From assembly GCF_014230315.1 (NCBI RefSeq), contig NZ_JACLAW010000014.1:1-64000 (forward strand): DNA of 64,000 bases. The letters run 5' to 3'. Below the pieces are notes generated by a model that saw only the letters and a list, made by a program, of their open reading frames with translations, was not told the origin of the DNA and did not search any database. Both the position numbers and the translations under genes were made by a program. Source of the stretch: Novosphingobium flavum (GTDB taxonomy: Bacteria; Pseudomonadota; Alphaproteobacteria; Sphingomonadales; Sphingomonadaceae). The first letter of the stretch is position 1. Every line of letters starts with the position of its first letter. Shown piece after piece: positions 29,387 to 38,632 of this stretch.

Positions 29387-30376
29387 ATGAAGCGCTTTCT
29401 CGCCGGTCGCCCGGTCAATCCCATCGGCCTTGGCTGCATGGGGCTCAGCCATGGTTACGGCGTGCCGCTGACCGAGGAGCGGGCCGAGGACGTCCTGCTC
29501 AAGGCGCTCGACCTGGGCTACGATCACTTCGACACGGCGCGGATCTATGGCGTGGGCCGCAACGAACTGCTGATCGGCCGGGTGCTGGGCGGACGGCGCG
29601 GCGAATTCCTGCTTGCGTCCAAGATGGGCATCATCCTCGATGACGGTCCGCGCCGGATCGATTGTTCGCCCGCCACGATCCGGCGCGAATGCGAGAAGAG
29701 CCTCAAGGCGCTCGGCACCGATCACATCGATCTCTATTACATGCACCGGCCGGATTACACGGTGCCGATCGAGGAATCGGTCGGGGCCATGGCCGAGCTG
29801 GTGCGGGAAGGAAAAATCGGGGCGATCGGCCTGTCCGAGATGAATGCCACGACCCTGCGCCGCGCGGTTGCCGTCCATCCGATCGCGGCGATGCAGAACG
29901 AATATTCGCCCTGGACCCGCAATGTCGAGATCGCGGTGATCGAGGCTTGCGCCGAGCACGGCGTTGCCATGATCGCCTTCTCCCCAGTGGGGCGCGGCGC
30001 GCTGTGCGGCGAGCTGCGCGATGTGGCCGGGCTCTATGAAGGCGATTTGCGCCGCCCGATGCCCCGCTTCATCGGAGAGAACTGGGCGCACAACCTCGAA
30101 CTGATCGACGCCTTCGTCGCCATCGCGGCCGAACTGGGAGTCACGCCGGCCCAGCTTTCACTCGGCTGGGTCCTCGCTCACGGCGACCATTTGCACGCCA
30201 TCCCCGGCACGACCAACCTTGCCCACCTCGCCGAAAACGTCGCGCGGATGGACTGGCGGCCGGATGCGGCCACGGTCGCGCGGATCAATGCGCTGTTCGT
30301 GCCCTCGGCTGTCCACGGCCATCGTTACCCCGAAGCGCTGCGCCAGCAGGTCGAGACCGAGGAATTCGCGGCGTGA
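29387..30376 (+). CDS. Aldo/keto reductase
   Basis: A 329-residue NADP(H)-dependent oxidoreductase with TIM-barrel fold. The catalytic tetrad can be placed: Asp in GYDHFDTARIYG, Tyr in the same block, Lys in LASKMGI and His in DLYYMHRPD. The C-terminal region AIPGTTNLAHLAENV is the cofactor-binding segment. It resembles the YajO/IolS-like class that acts on small aldehydes or ketones. ATG 29387; no strong Shine-Dalgarno. It follows the amidoligase operon by 49 bp and is convergent with purU; no evidence that it belongs to that system beyond proximity. Confidence 0.92.
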   Translation: MKRFLAGRPVNPIGLGCMGLSHGYGVPLTEERAEDVLLKALDLGYDHFDTARIYGVGRNELLIGRVLGGRRGEFLLASKMGIILDDGPRRIDCSPATIRRECEKSLKALGTDHIDLYYMHRPDYTVPIEESVGAMAELVREGKIGAIGLSEMNATTLRRAVAVHPIAAMQNEYSPWTRNVEIAVIEACAEHGVAMIAFSPVGRGALCGELRDVAGLYEGDLRRPMPRFIGENWAHNLELIDAFVAIAAELGVTPAQLSLGWVLAHGDHLHAIPGTTNLAHLAENVARMDWRPDAATVARINALFVPSAVHGHRYPEALRQQVETEEFAA

Positions 30377-30385
30377 GGCCTGACG

Positions 30386-31267
30386 TTAGGGCTTGAACAC
30401 GACGGTCTTGTTACCGTCGAGGAACACCCGGTCCTCGAGATGCAGGAGGACCGCGGTGGAAAGCACCCGGCGCTCGATGTCACGGCCCTTGCGGACGAGG
30501 TCGTCGGGCGCGTCGGAATGGCTGATTTCCTCGACGTCCTGATGGATGATCGGCCCCTCGTCGAGGTCGGCGGTGGCGTAGTGGGCGGTGGCTCCGATCA
30601 TCTTGACGCCACGCGCATGGGCCTGGTGATAGGGCTTGGCGCCCTTGAAGCCGGGCAGGAACGAGTGGTGGATGTTGATGCAGCGCCCCGAAAGGAAGGC
30701 GGCCAGATCGTCCGACAGGATCTGCATGTAGCGCGCCAGCACGACCAGCTCGGCACCGCTCTCGCTCACCAGCTGCTTGATCCGCGCTTCCTGCGCGGGC
30801 TTGGTGCCGGGCGTGATCGGCAGGTAGTGGAACGGCACGTCGTCAAGCAGGGCGACGCTCAGCGCCTCGCGCGGGTGGTTGCAGACCACGCCGACGATAT
30901 CCATCGGCAATTCGCCGATGCGGTGGCGATAGAGCAGGTCGCCCAGGCAATGGTCGAACTTGCTGACCAGCAGCAGGACCTTGCGCCGCGCGCCGGTGGC
31001 GCGGATCTGCCAGTCCATCCCGAAGCGGGCGGTCACTTCCCCGAATCCGGCCGCCACGGCAGCGGCATCGCGGCCCGGGCAGTCGAACCCGACGCGCATG
31101 AAGAAGCGGCCGCTGTCGGTCGCGTTGAACTGCTGCGCCTCGCGGATGTTGCCGCCGATCGCGGCGAGCTGCCCGGTGATCGCGGCGACCAGTCCGGGGC
31201 GATCGTCGCAGGCGAAAGTCATCACGAAAGCCTGGTGGCCGGGGTTCTCGCTGACGGAAAGCGGCAT
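30386..31267 (-). CDS. purU: Formyltetrahydrofolate deformylase
   Basis: A 293-residue cytoplasmic enzyme that hydrolyses 10-formyl-THF to formate and THF, balancing one-carbon pools. An N-terminal ACT-like domain (about 12-90, FACDDRPGLVAAITGQL) precedes the formyltransferase catalytic domain, which shows VVCNHP, INIHHSFLPGFKGAKPY (Asn and His of the active site) and GATAHYATADLDEGPII (Asp). Length fits the family. Monocistronic by position; divergent from ppk1, and no glycine-cleavage or riboswitch feature was seen upstream. Confidence 0.95.
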   Translation of the reverse strand: MPLSVSENPGHQAFVMTFACDDRPGLVAAITGQLAAIGGNIREAQQFNATDSGRFFMRVGFDCPGRDAAAVAAGFGEVTARFGMDWQIRATGARRKVLLLVSKFDHCLGDLLYRHRIGELPMDIVGVVCNHPREALSVALLDDVPFHYLPITPGTKPAQEARIKQLVSESGAELVVLARYMQILSDDLAAFLSGRCINIHHSFLPGFKGAKPYHQAHARGVKMIGATAHYATADLDEGPIIHQDVEEISHSDAPDDLVRKGRDIERRVLSTAVLLHLEDRVFLDGNKTVVFKP

Positions 31268-31499
31268 CCTGATCCCTGTCTCGTTCGCGCGGCAGCAGTC
31301 GGCCGGCGCGGCGGGCAGAGGCTAAACGGGATCGCGCGGCCAAAGGCAAGCGCCGAGCGGCGCCGCCGCGTCCGAAGCGGAGACTTTGTCCCGCCGTGGG
31401 CCCGGTTTCACTTTCCTCGCATTCATGCAAGTGTCACAAGATGGTCGCATGGCGCGCGATGACCTACCACGCAAGGTTCCCCCGAACCATGGAGCCAGG

Positions 31500-33653
31500 A
31501 TGAGAGACCACGCGGCAAGCCCCGGTGGCGGGGCCGAACCCGCACACCGCGACCTTTATTTCAACCGCGAGCTGTCTTGGCTTGCGTTCAATCGCCGGGT
31601 TCTGGCCGAAGCCCAGAACGAGGGCTACCCGCTGCTCGAGCGTCTGCGCTTTCTCTCGATTTCCGGGTCCAACCTCGACGAATTCCTGATGGTGCGCGTG
31701 GCCGGCCTGGCCGGGCAGGCGACCCGCCAGATCGAGGAAGTGTCGATCGACGGGCGCACGGCTTCGCAGCAGCTCGCCGCGATTCGCGAATCCGTGGCCG
31801 CGCTGGTCGCCGCGCAGCAGGTGGCGCTGGTCGACCTGGCCAACCGGCTGGCCGCGGTCGGCATCCGGATCAGCGTCAGCGAGAAGCTCTCCAAGCTTGA
31901 GGCGGAATGGCTGCGCGAATATTTCCGCGAGCACGTCCTCCCGGTGATCACGCCGCAGGCGATCGATCCGGCCCACCCCTTCCCGTTCATCGCCAACCAG
32001 GGCAGCGGGATCATGTTCTCGCTGACCCGGCTTGCCGACCAGTCGCCGATGACCGAGATGGTGCTGATCCCGCCGGCCCTGCCGCGCTTCGTGCGCATCC
32101 CGGGCGAGCGGGGGCTGTGGGTCTCGATCGCCGAAGTGATCTGCCGCCATGCGGGGCTGCTGTTCCCGGGCTTCCGGATGAACGGCAACGGTGCCTTTCG
32201 CGTGCTGCGCGACAGTGACATCGAGATCGAGGAGGATGCCGAGGATCTCGTCCGCTATTTCCGCACGGCGATCCAGCGCCGCCGCCGCGGTCGGGTGATC
32301 ATGCTCCAGCTGGAAGACGATTTCGATCCCGCGGCCGAGGCGCTGCTGCGCCAGCAATTGCGGCTCGACGATGCGCTGGTGCTCAAGATGGGGCGCCAGG
32401 TCGATTTCACCGGCCTTGCCGCGATCGTTGACGAGCCGCGCCCCGAGCTGAAGTTCGAGCCCTACAGTCCGCGGTATCCGGAGCGGATTCTCGAACATGA
32501 CGGCGATTGCTTTGCCGCGATCCGCGAGAAGGACATCGTCATCCATCACCCTTACGAGAGCTTCGAGGTGGTGATCGATTTCCTGCGCCAGGCCGCGGCC
32601 GATCCGGAAGTGGTGGCGATCAAGCAGACGCTCTACCGCGCCGGCAAGCAATCGGCGGTGATCGCCGCCCTGATCGCGGCGGCCGAGGCTGGCAAGTCGG
32701 TCACCGCCGTGGTCGAGCTCAAGGCCCGGTTCGACGAGGAGCAGAACCTGCTCTGGGCCAGCCAGCTCGAGCGCGCCGGGGTCCAGGTCATCTACGGCTT
32801 CGTGGACTGGAAGACCCATGCCAAGGTTTCGATGGTCGTGCGGCGCGAGGAGGGCGGATACCGCACCTACTGCCACTTCGGCACCGGCAACTATCACCCG
32901 GTCACCGCGCGGATCTATACCGACCTCTCGTTCTTCACCGCCGATCCGCGCGCCGGGCGCGATGCAGGCCAGTTGTTCAACTTCATCACCGGCTATGTAG
33001 AACCCAGGCAGACCGATTTCCTGGCGATCTCGCCGGTCTCGCTGCGCCGCAAGCTTTATGACTGCATCGACGCCGAGATCGCCATGGCCTCGGCGGGCGA
33101 GCCGGCGGCGATATGGGCCAAGCTCAATGCGCTGACCGACGAGAGCCTGATCAGCAAGCTTTACGAGGCGAGCCAGGCCGGCGTGCAGATCAGCCTCGTC
33201 GTGCGCGGGATCTGCTGCCTCAAGCCCGGTGTACCGGGCCTGTCCGAAGGGATCACGGTCAAGTCGATCATCGGCCGCTTTCTCGAGCACAGCCGGATCT
33301 GGGCCTTCGGCAACGGCGCGGCCCTGCCCAACCGGAAAGCGCGGGTTTACATTTCCTCGGCCGACGGGATGGGCCGCAATCTCGATCGGCGGGTCGAGGT
33401 GCTGGTGCCGATCCGCAATCGCACGGTGCACGATCAGGTTCTCGATCAGGTCATGCTCGCCAACCTGCTCGATACCGAGCAGTCGTGGGTGCTTGCTGCC
33501 GATGGAACCTATCGCCGGATCGACCCGGGCCCGAAGCCGTTCAACCTCCACAGGTATTTCATGACCAACCCCTCGCTTTCCGGGCGCGGGGCTGCTTTGG
33601 CCTCTGGCCGCAAGGTTCCCAAGCTCGCCCTGCGGCGCGGCGGGGGCCAGTAA
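31500..33653 (+). CDS. ppk1: Polyphosphate kinase 1
   Basis: A 717-residue PPK1, which reversibly makes polyphosphate from ATP and is often membrane-associated. N-terminal domain RDLYFNRELSWLAFNRRVL with ISGSNLDEFLMVRVAGL, then the head and two PLD-like catalytic domains; the autophosphorylated histidine region is CHFGTGNYHPVTARIYTD, and RVYISSADGMGRNLDRRVEVLVP closes the C-terminal domain. ATG 31500 follows GGAG by 5 nt; ATG 31449 and an upstream TTG 31386 are possible. Followed 20 bp later by ppx, so synthesis and breakdown enzymes are one operon, as commonly found. Confidence 0.95.
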   Translation: MRDHAASPGGGAEPAHRDLYFNRELSWLAFNRRVLAEAQNEGYPLLERLRFLSISGSNLDEFLMVRVAGLAGQATRQIEEVSIDGRTASQQLAAIRESVAALVAAQQVALVDLANRLAAVGIRISVSEKLSKLEAEWLREYFREHVLPVITPQAIDPAHPFPFIANQGSGIMFSLTRLADQSPMTEMVLIPPALPRFVRIPGERGLWVSIAEVICRHAGLLFPGFRMNGNGAFRVLRDSDIEIEEDAEDLVRYFRTAIQRRRRGRVIMLQLEDDFDPAAEALLRQQLRLDDALVLKMGRQVDFTGLAAIVDEPRPELKFEPYSPRYPERILEHDGDCFAAIREKDIVIHHPYESFEVVIDFLRQAAADPEVVAIKQTLYRAGKQSAVIAALIAAAEAGKSVTAVVELKARFDEEQNLLWASQLERAGVQVIYGFVDWKTHAKVSMVVRREEGGYRTYCHFGTGNYHPVTARIYTDLSFFTADPRAGRDAGQLFNFITGYVEPRQTDFLAISPVSLRRKLYDCIDAEIAMASAGEPAAIWAKLNALTDESLISKLYEASQAGVQISLVVRGICCLKPGVPGLSEGITVKSIIGRFLEHSRIWAFGNGAALPNRKARVYISSADGMGRNLDRRVEVLVPIRNRTVHDQVLDQVMLANLLDTEQSWVLAADGTYRRIDPGPKPFNLHRYFMTNPSLSGRGAALASGRKVPKLALRRGGGQ

Positions 33654-33673
33654 GAGGAACGGACGCACACCCG

Positions 33674-35158
33674 ATGACCGCGACGGATCACGCCACGGCG
33701 GGCCATCTCGTGCCCAGACGAGCGATCATCGACATCGGCTCGAACACCGTTCGTCTCGTGATCTACGGCGGGCCGCCGCGCGCGCCGGTGGTCCTGTTCA
33801 ACGAAAAGGTCACGGCCCGGCTCGGCAAGGGCATGGCCGAGACGGGCCGCCTCTCGGCCAAGGCGCAGGAAGCCGCGCTCGCCGCCCTTGCGCGCTACCG
33901 CGCCCTGCTCGATCTCAAGGCGGTGGACGATATCCAGGCCGTTGCCACGGCGGCGGTGCGTGATGCAGGGAACGGCCCGCTGTTCCTCGAGCGCGTGCGC
34001 GCGCTCGGCTTCGCGGCCCGCCTGCTCTCGGGCGAGGAAGAGGCCGAGACCAGCGCCCTCGGGGTGATCGGCGCCTTTCCGCTGGCGCGCGGCGTGGTCG
34101 CCGACCTTGGCGGGGGCAGTCTTGAACTGGTCGACGTCGCCGGGGGCGAATGTCGCCACGGGGTCAGCCTGCCGCTCGGCACACTGCGCCTGCCGGCCCT
34201 GCGCGAAGGCGGGCGCGACCTCGACAAGACGGTCAAGGGCCTGCTCGCCGAGGCTGAGTGGAGCCCGGCGGTCACCGGCGCGACGCTGTACCTCGTGGGC
34301 GGTTCGCTGCGCCAGATCGCGCGCTATGCCCTTCATCACGGCCATTCGCCGACCGACGATCCCCACGGACTGGACCTTTCGGCCAAGCAGGCCGCCACGC
34401 TCGCCCGCGCGGTGATGCGCGCCAAGCCCGAGGGGCTTGCGGCGATCCCGGGCGTTTCGCCCTCGCGCCTGTCCAGCCTGCCCGATGCGGCGGCGCTGCT
34501 GATCGCGCTGATCCGGCTGCTCGAGCCGGGCCGGGTGGTTTTCTCCTCATGGGGTCTGCGCGAGGGGCTGCTCCACGCGGCTCTGCCGGATCACGTCAAC
34601 GCGCGCGATCCCCTGCTCGATGGCGCCGCCGCTCATGCCGAACGGCACGGGGTGCGGGCCGAGGTCGCCGCCGCCCTGGCGCAATGGACCGCCTCTGCCG
34701 CCGCCTGCACCGATCCGGCGCGTGAACGGCTGCGCCTGGCCTCGTCCATGCTTGCCCTCGCGCTGGTCAATCTCGAGCCCAACCTGCGCGCTGATCTCGG
34801 GGTCGTCTGGGCTCTGCGCAAGCGCTGGATCGGCGTTACCACCCGCGAACGCGGCCTGCTCGCGGCCTGCCTGATGGCGGGCGGCAACCGGCTGGACCTG
34901 CCGATGGGCTGGCGCAGCCTCGCCCCGGCCGAAGACTTCGCCGAGGCGCAGGGCTGGGGCCTGGCCACCCGGCTGTGCCGCCGCCTGACCGGCACGGCGC
35001 CCGCGGCCCTTGCGGCCACGTCGCTGACGCGCGAGGGCGGGCGGCTGATCCTCGCCGCCGAACCGGCCTATTCGGCGCTGGTCAACGAGGCCGCAAGGCG
35101 CGATCTCAAGGCCCTTGCCTTGCACCTCGGGCTCAAGGCGGAAGTCCGGCTCGACTAG
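33674..35158 (+). CDS. ppx: Exopolyphosphatase / pppGpp phosphohydrolase family
   Basis: A 494-residue Ppx/GppA protein of the actin-like ATPase superfamily. Phosphate-1 loop AIIDIGSNTVRLVIY near the N-terminus and phosphate-2 loop VADLGGGSLELV are intact; TLYLVGGSLRQIARY and SSWGLREGLL are the later conserved blocks, followed by an HD-like helical C-terminal domain. It trims polyphosphate from the ends and may also act on pppGpp. Second gene after ppk1. Its stop overlaps the convergent GH130 stop by 4 bp: a shared CTAG serves as TAG on both strands. Confidence 0.93.
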   Translation: MTATDHATAGHLVPRRAIIDIGSNTVRLVIYGGPPRAPVVLFNEKVTARLGKGMAETGRLSAKAQEAALAALARYRALLDLKAVDDIQAVATAAVRDAGNGPLFLERVRALGFAARLLSGEEEAETSALGVIGAFPLARGVVADLGGGSLELVDVAGGECRHGVSLPLGTLRLPALREGGRDLDKTVKGLLAEAEWSPAVTGATLYLVGGSLRQIARYALHHGHSPTDDPHGLDLSAKQAATLARAVMRAKPEGLAAIPGVSPSRLSSLPDAAALLIALIRLLEPGRVVFSSWGLREGLLHAALPDHVNARDPLLDGAAAHAERHGVRAEVAAALAQWTASAAACTDPARERLRLASSMLALALVNLEPNLRADLGVVWALRKRWIGVTTRERGLLAACLMAGGNRLDLPMGWRSLAPAEDFAEAQGWGLATRLCRRLTGTAPAALAATSLTREGGRLILAAEPAYSALVNEAARRDLKALALHLGLKAEVRLD

Positions 35159-36342
35159 GCCGTAAAACGGTCCTTAGGCACATGGGTAATGCGGCAGGCA
35201 AGGTCCGCCTCGCCCGAGGCTACGATGAAGTGGCGGCCCGCATCGACGATCCCGGTCGTGAAGACCACGCCGCGAAGATACATCAGGTGTTCCAGCGGTG
35301 CGGTCAGGTCCGCGCGGGGTTCGAGCAGCGGCGCCTCGCTCGCGGCGATCTGGCGCCACGGTTCGCGTTCGTCGAGCAGGGTCCAGTAGGTGCGGTAGAT
35401 CCCGACGATTCCGCTCGGCTCAACCCCGTGCCACAGCGTCAGCCAGCCGCGCCGCCCGGCCACCTCGGTCAGGATCGGCGGCGCTCCGCCGCCCATTCGC
35501 GCCGTGGCAATGGTCTGGGCACGGGGGCGGATGCCGGGTTCGAGCCGGGGCTGCCAGTGCCGCCCGTCGGGTGACGAGGCGAGGTTGATCGCGGGGCCGG
35601 CGCGCCACGGGCTGCCTGGCGGATAGGCGAAGTAGAGATCGCCGAGCGGCCGGGTCTGGGCCCAGAACTGCCCGCCGATCAGGCCCTCGAACAGGAGCAT
35701 GTCCTTGTTCTGGTGATCCAGCACCATCCCCTCGAAGGTCCAGTCGAGCCCGTTGTCCGACTTGTATAGCGTGGTCGAATGGCGTTCCGGGCTGACCGAG
35801 CAGGTCGTCATCCAGTAGTGGCCCGCCACCCGGCTGATCCGCGCGTCCTCGATCCCGTAGCACTGCCACGAGCCCTCGGGCGCGACGGCCTTGTCATAGT
35901 GTACCGCGACGACCGACAGCCCGTCCGGCGCCAGCTCGACCGGCAGCAGCCATGACAGCGAGGTGAGCGCCATGACCTTCCAGCCGCCGTCCTTCAGCAT
36001 GAACTTGCGCGGGTCGGACGTATCGACCTCGGCCAGCGGCCAGCCGTCCAGCCCATAGCGCCCTTCGGTCGTGTCGGTGCGCCAGCGAATGGCGTGGACC
36101 ATGCCGCCGAACACCGGCCGGCGCAGGGCCTCGGCCACTCGCACCATCAGCAGGAGATTGCCCGAAGGCAGCACGGTCAGCGCCGGGTTGAAGGCGCCGA
36201 GCACGTAGGTTTCCTGGGGGAACTGCCCGGCCAGCGGCGAGCGCGCGAGGTCGACGTCGTCCGGGCCGAAGATGATCCGGTCCACGGCGGGCGCGGCCTT
36301 GTCGTGGGCAAGGGGGGCATGTGGAACGGCATTGTCGGCCAT
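35155..36342 (-). CDS. GH130-family glycoside phosphorylase
   Basis: A 395-residue five-bladed propeller protein of glycoside hydrolase family 130, enzymes that phosphorolyse or hydrolyse beta-mannosides such as mannosyl-glucose or beta-1,2-mannobiose. Typical blocks are [47 protein letters not shown] (with the family Asp), [32 protein letters not shown] and [16 protein letters not shown] 36342 follows GAGGAGA. No signal peptide, so it acts inside the cell, as phosphorylases do. No mannan-uptake genes are nearby; it is divergent from fumC with 88 bp between starts. Exact substrate not readable. Confidence 0.85.
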   Translation of the reverse strand: MADNAVPHAPLAHDKAAPAVDRIIFGPDDVDLARSPLAGQFPQETYVLGAFNPALTVLPSGNLLLMVRVAEALRRPVFGGMVHAIRWRTDTTEGRYGLDGWPLAEVDTSDPRKFMLKDGGWKVMALTSLSWLLPVELAPDGLSVVAVHYDKAVAPEGSWQCYGIEDARISRVAGHYWMTTCSVSPERHSTTLYKSDNGLDWTFEGMVLDHQNKDMLLFEGLIGGQFWAQTRPLGDLYFAYPPGSPWRAGPAINLASSPDGRHWQPRLEPGIRPRAQTIATARMGGGAPPILTEVAGRRGWLTLWHGVEPSGIVGIYRTYWTLLDEREPWRQIAASEAPLLEPRADLTAPLEHLMYLRGVVFTTGIVDAGRHFIVASGEADLACRITHVPKDRFTA

Positions 36343-36430
36343 CGGCGTCTCCTCGTCGGACCCTGTCCGCATCGGAACGCCCCTCGCCGCCGGGCCGTTC
36401 CCCTCCTATCTAGGCTGTGAGGAGACTGCG

Positions 36431-37816
36431 ATGAGCGAGACACGGATCGAGAGCGACACCATCGGCGAGATCGCGGTGCCCGCCGCGGCCTACTGGGGGG
36501 CGCAGACCCAGCGCAGCATGGAGAATTTCCCCTTCGCCGCCGCCGAGCATATGCCGCTGCCGATCGTCCAAGCCCTCGCCCTGATCAAGCAGGCCGCGGC
36601 GCGGGTGAACCGTGCCCATGGCCTGCCTGAGCAGATCTCCTCCGCGATCCAGACGGCCGCCGCAGAGGTCGCGGCGGGCGGGCATGACGACCAGTTCCCG
36701 CTGGCGATCTGGCAGACCGGCAGCGGCACCCAGTCCAACATGAACGTCAACGAGGTGATCGCCGGGCGCGCGAACGAACTGCTCGGGGCCGGGCGCGGCG
36801 GCAAGAGCCCGGTTCACCCCAATGATCACGTGAACATGGGGCAGTCCTCGAACGACAGCTTCCCCACGGCCCTGCACGTTGCCGCCGCCCGCAGCGCGCA
36901 CCAGCGCCTGCTCCCCGCGCTGGAGGCGCTGGAAACCGCGCTGGCCGACAAGGCGCGCGAATGGTCGGGCGTGGTCAAGATCGGCCGCACACATTTGCAG
37001 GATGCCACCCCGCTGACGCTCGGTCAGGAATTCTCCGGCTATGCCGAGCAGCTCGCGCGTTGCCGCGAACGGCTGATGCATGTGCTCTCGGCCGACATCC
37101 ACCCGCTCGCCCAGGGCGGCACGGCGGTCGGCACCGGGCTCAACGCGCCGGAGGGCTTTGCCGAGGCCATGGCGACCGAACTGTCCGCGCTCACGGGACT
37201 GCCGTTCCGCCCGGCGCCCAACCGGTTCGAGGCGCTGGCCAGCCACGATCCGCTGGTCCAGCTTTCGGCCACCCTCGCAACGCTGGCCGTGGCCCTGACC
37301 AAGATCGCCAACGACGTGCGCCTGCTCGGCTCCGGCCCGCGTTCGGGGCTGGGCGAGCTTGACCTGCCGGCCAACGAGCCGGGGTCCTCGATCATGCCGG
37401 GCAAGGTCAATCCGACCCAGTGCGAGATGCTGACCATGGTCGCCGCGCAGGTTATCGGCAATCATCAGGCGGTGATCGTCGGCGGCCTGCAGGGCCATCT
37501 CGAACTCAACGTGTTCAAGCCGCTGATCGGGGCCGCTGTCCTGCGCTCGATCGACCTCCTCGCCGTGGGTATGGACAGCTTCGACAAGCGCTGCATCGCG
37601 GGGCTCGAACCCAACCGGGCGCGGATCGCCGAACTGGTCGAACGCTCGCTGATGCTGGTTACCGCGCTGGCGCCCGAGATCGGTTACGACAAGGCCGCGA
37701 AAATCGCCAAGCACGCGCATGCCGAGGGGCTGACCCTGCGTGAAGCGGCGCTCGGCCTGGGGCTGGTTGACGGGGCGACTTTCGACCGGCTGGTCCGACC
37801 GGAAAATATGGTCTGA
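36431..37816 (+). CDS. fumC: Class II fumarate hydratase
   Basis: A 461-residue fumarase that interconverts fumarate and L-malate in the TCA cycle. It shows [63 protein letters not shown] and the superfamily signature [16 protein letters not shown], with the length expected for oxygen-stable, iron-free class II enzymes. ATG 36431 follows GAGGAG. Closing 71 bp ahead of bfd; the Fur-like box lies in between, so bfd-bfr have their own promoter. Confidence 0.96.
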   Translation: MSETRIESDTIGEIAVPAAAYWGAQTQRSMENFPFAAAEHMPLPIVQALALIKQAAARVNRAHGLPEQISSAIQTAAAEVAAGGHDDQFPLAIWQTGSGTQSNMNVNEVIAGRANELLGAGRGGKSPVHPNDHVNMGQSSNDSFPTALHVAAARSAHQRLLPALEALETALADKAREWSGVVKIGRTHLQDATPLTLGQEFSGYAEQLARCRERLMHVLSADIHPLAQGGTAVGTGLNAPEGFAEAMATELSALTGLPFRPAPNRFEALASHDPLVQLSATLATLAVALTKIANDVRLLGSGPRSGLGELDLPANEPGSSIMPGKVNPTQCEMLTMVAAQVIGNHQAVIVGGLQGHLELNVFKPLIGAAVLRSIDLLAVGMDSFDKRCIAGLEPNRARIAELVERSLMLVTALAPEIGYDKAAKIAKHAHAEGLTLREAALGLGLVDGATFDRLVRPENMV

Positions 37817-37836
37817 GCGCTTGCGCCAGGCTTGCT

Positions 37837-37855
37837 ATTGCGAAACATTCGCATT
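37837..37855 (+). promoter_or_regulatory. Fur-like iron box upstream of bfd-bfr
   Basis: A 19-bp inverted repeat with arms TGCGAA and TTCGCA around ACA, flanked by AT-rich bases and 32 bp before the bfd start. The arrangement and the two iron-storage genes downstream fit a ferric-uptake-regulator operator of alphaproteobacterial type. Binding protein (Fur versus Irr/RirA) is inferred. Confidence 0.6.
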
Positions 37856-37887
37856 AAATTGGAGGCAGAATCGTCAGGAGCATCATT

Positions 37888-38082
37888 GTGTACCTGTGCA
37901 TCTGCAATGCGATTAAAACGGCTGAATTCCGTGCCTGCGCCCGCGCCTGCCACGGCGGCGCGGAGGCCGTCTATGCCCGTCTCGGCAAGACCACCCAGTG
38001 CGGCCAGTGCCTCGACGAGGCCGAGGAAATTCTCGAAGATCTGCGCATCGAATCGCAGCTGCCCGTCCCCGCCGCGGCGTGA
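37888..38082 (+). CDS. bfd: Bacterioferritin-associated ferredoxin
   Basis: A 64-residue [2Fe-2S] protein. Four cysteines in the Bfd pattern are visible: CIC near the N-terminus (MYLCICNAI) and TQCGQC further on. Bfd docks on bacterioferritin and reduces its core to release iron. The start is GTG at 37888 behind AGGAG. First of two genes; bfr begins 69 bp later, and a Fur-like box lies upstream, so expression should rise in iron limitation. Confidence 0.93.
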   Translation: MYLCICNAIKTAEFRACARACHGGAEAVYARLGKTTQCGQCLDEAEEILEDLRIESQLPVPAAA

Positions 38083-38151
38083 CATTTCCCTGACTTGCGC
38101 TGGCCTTCGCCGGGGCGCATAAAATTCGCGCTCAGCGATGGAGGCGATACG

Positions 38152-38631
38152 ATGCAAGGCGATCTCGGGGTCATCGATTTTCTCAACAAGGCGCTGCTCA
38201 ACGAACTCACCGCGATCAACCAGTACTGGCTGCATTACCGCATGCTGCACCACTGGGGCCTCGAAAAGCTGGCCGAGTTCGAGCGCCACGAATCGATCGA
38301 CGAGATGAAGCATGCCGATCGCCTCGCCGAGCGGATCCTGTTCCTTGATGGCCTGCCCAATTTCCAGGCGATCGGCCGCCTCAAGATCGGCGAAACGGTC
38401 GAGGAAGTGATCAAGGCCGATCTCGCGCTGGAACATGAGGCCGTGCCCCTGCTCAAGGAAGCCATCGCTCACTGCGAAGCGGTGCGCGACTATGTCAGCC
38501 GCGATCTCTTCGCCGATATCCTCGCCAGCGAGGAACACCACATCGACACGCTGGAAACCGAGCTTGAGAAGATCGAGCGCATGGGCATCCAGAACTACGT
38601 CCAGCTCAACAGCGAGGCGCCGAAGGAATAG
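38152..38631 (+). CDS. bfr: Bacterioferritin
   Basis: A 159-residue four-helix-bundle ferritin that oxidises and stores iron as a 24-mer with haem. Ferroxidase ligands are placed in [17 protein letters not shown] (Glu18, Tyr25), [11 protein letters not shown] (Glu, haem-ligating Met and His), [14 protein letters not shown] (Glu) and [13 protein letters not shown] (Glu, His). ATG 38152 follows GGAGG. Paired with bfd. Convergent with ligD: the two stops are 1 bp apart. Confidence 0.96.
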   Translation: MQGDLGVIDFLNKALLNELTAINQYWLHYRMLHHWGLEKLAEFERHESIDEMKHADRLAERILFLDGLPNFQAIGRLKIGETVEEVIKADLALEHEAVPLLKEAIAHCEAVRDYVSRDLFADILASEEHHIDTLETELEKIERMGIQNYVQLNSEAPKE

Positions 38632-38632
38632 G

